From an uncultured Bacilli bacterium (GTDB lineage: Bacteria > Bacillota_I > Bacilli_A > RF39 > UBA660), in assembly GCA_947588665.1 (NCBI GenBank), contig CANPYU010000044.1:1-7968 (forward strand): 7,968 bases of DNA. Direction: 5' to 3'. Shown piece by piece: positions 7,392-7,968 of the stretch; position 1 is the first letter of the stretch; every line of letters begins with the position of its first letter. The translations under genes and the position numbers were made by a program. The notes under the pieces are model-generated. The model worked only from the letters and a program-made list of their open reading frames with translations, did not search any database and had not been told where the DNA came from.

Positions 7392-7826
7392 TTAATTATT
7401 ATCAACTCTTCCTAATAAATAATCCGCACTAACTTTATATTTTTTACAAATTGTATATAAAAAAGGAGTAGATATCAAAGTTCTTCCTCGTTCATAATTA
7501 GCTATCACAGAGCGGTTAGTATTTAAATCTAATGCTATACTATCCTGAGTTAGATTATTTTCTTTTCTGAAATTTCTTAATCTCATCCCAGAATTTTTAA
7601 TATCTATCGTATTAAAAGTAGTAGAATACTTATCACTAAATTCAAATAAATAATCTAAGGACACATTAAAATAATTAGCTATCTTAATCAAATATTTTAA
7701 TGGCATAATATAATATTCTCCTTCATAATGAGTATAAGATATTTCTGAAATATTTAATATTTTAGCCATATCTTTCTGCAATAAATTATTATTAAGTCTT
7801 AATTCTTTTAATCTATTTTTATACAT
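7392..7826 (-). CDS. Transcription regulator with two tandem XRE/Cro-type helix-turn-helix domains
   Basis: A 144-residue DNA-binding protein composed of almost nothing but two HTH_3 (Cro/CI/XRE) domains. Domain 1 spans about residues 4-62 (RLKELRLNNNLLQKDMAKIL, recognition helix near 28-36, ending in the family's typical NVSLDYLF). Domain 2 spans about 80-139 (RLRNFRKENNLTQDSIAL, recognition helix near 104-113 with the usual NYERGR, ending VSADYLLGR). A linker of about 17 residues joins them. No sensor, protease or dimerisation domain is left over. Domain 2 is closer to the family consensus; domain 1 has a divergent recognition helix (EISYTHYEGEYY). The start at 7826 has GGTGAT five bases upstream. 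It is convergent with the unknown genes on its left, and faces a plus-strand promoter on its right, the usual layout for a regulator that controls a divergent neighbour and itself. The target is not known. Confidence 0.92.
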   Translation of the reverse strand: MYKNRLKELRLNNNLLQKDMAKILNISEISYTHYEGEYYIMPLKYLIKIANYFNVSLDYLFEFSDKYSTTFNTIDIKNSGMRLRNFRKENNLTQDSIALDLNTNRSVIANYERGRTLISTPFLYTICKKYKVSADYLLGRVDNN

Positions 7827-7831
7827 AAAAT

Positions 7832-7837
7832 ATCACC
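7832..7837 (-). promoter_or_regulatory. Ribosome binding site GGTGAT for the tandem-HTH regulator
   Basis: On the minus strand GGTGAT lies five bases before the ATG at 7826. It is the same anti-16S element used by the gene at 3245, and it supports the chosen start. Confidence 0.65.
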
Positions 7838-7900
7838 AGTATAATTTTCTCATTAATAAATAATTAAGAAAATATAACCGTTAAAATAGAAACATTTTTA

Positions 7901-7929
7901 TTGACTTTTGACATTTTAAGAATTATAAT
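7901..7929 (+). promoter_or_regulatory. Plus-strand promoter leading out of the window
   Basis: TTGACT (7901-7906, five of six to consensus) is followed after exactly 17 bases by TATAAT (7924-7929, perfect). A second TTGACA (7908-7913) overlaps the spacer and could pair with TAATAT (7932-7937) at 18 bases. Transcription would start near 7936 and run to the right, away from the HTH regulator gene. No open start codon with a ribosome binding site occurs before the window ends, so the gene it drives must lie beyond 7968. Confidence 0.65.
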
Positions 7930-7931
7930 TT

Positions 7932-7967
7932 TAATATAAGTTAGAAAATTCTAATATTGAAAGTTAG
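7932..7967 (+). repeat. Pair of short direct repeats TAATAT / AAGTTAG
   Basis: TAATAT followed by AAGTTAG occurs at 7932-7944 with no gap and again at 7952-7967 with a three-base gap (7958-7960). The copies flank and partly overlap the inverted repeat at 7941-7954. They may be half-sites for a regulator or a chance result of low-complexity sequence. Confidence 0.3.
7941..7954. repeat. Inverted repeat TTAGAA-AA-TTCTAA, possible operator
   Basis: A perfect six-base inverted repeat with a two-base centre, placed a few bases after the expected transcription start of the rightward promoter. Its size and position are typical of operators for dimeric XRE-type repressors. The half-element AGAAAAT also occurs at 7867-7873 and, inverted, at 7844-7850 in the same intergenic stretch. 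In DNA this rich in AT a chance palindrome is possible. Confidence 0.4.
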
Positions 7968-7968
7968 G

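Noticed and set aside
7838..7843. Minus-strand TATACT as the -10 box of the HTH regulator gene
   Set aside because: It directly abuts the GGTGAT ribosome binding site, so transcription would start after that site and leave it out of the message. No other clear minus-strand promoter was found, so the regulator's promoter is left uncalled.
1..7968. Use of a Mycoplasma-type code with TGA as Trp
   Set aside because: Trp is encoded by TGG in rpoC and the unknown genes that contain it, and all frames have natural length under the standard code, with TAA stops.

Overview
The window looks like chromosomal DNA from a very AT-rich, low-GC Gram-positive bacterium (Bacillota/Mycoplasmatota side). The evidence is a Bacillus-like RNA polymerase beta' subunit, TAA stops on all five genes, TTGACA/extended -10 promoters and anti-16S-type ribosome binding sites. 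Tryptophan is written TGG and no gene needs TGA read as Trp, so the standard bacterial code fits. An uncultured Erysipelotrichia- or RF39-like lineage is plausible, but that is inference from composition and protein style, not a proven placement.

Layout: (1) 1-3150 is the 3' five-sixths or so of rpoC, entering from the left edge and ending in an unusually long acidic tail, followed by a hairpin terminator (3160-3188). (2) 3245-7352 holds three plus-strand genes of 898, 281 and 148 codons whose products I do not recognise. All look cytoplasmic, mostly helical and free of obvious catalytic motifs. Each has its own promoter of the extended -10 type (TGn before the -10), and two of the three have a good -35. 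No terminator separates them, so read-through could also link them. (3) A short bidirectional hairpin terminator (7364-7388) separates them from a convergent minus-strand gene (7392-7826) for a transcription regulator with two XRE/Cro-type helix-turn-helix domains in tandem. (4) The last 142 bases are the regulator's upstream region. They carry a good plus-strand promoter (7901-7929) and a 14-base inverted repeat (7941-7954), so a divergent gene probably starts just past the right edge.

How the parts work together: rpoC is core transcription. The three unknown genes and the tandem-HTH regulator have no demonstrated link. One hint is a shared ten-base element, AATTTTCTAA, at the expected transcription start of the 281-codon gene and inside the inverted repeat of the regulator's divergent region. 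The usual Bacillota neighbours after rpoC (L7Ae-like protein, rpsL, rpsG, fusA, tuf) are absent here. Two start codons are best moved inward from the longest reading frames (to 6001 and 6906) because the upstream candidates lie inside a ribosome binding site and inside a promoter.
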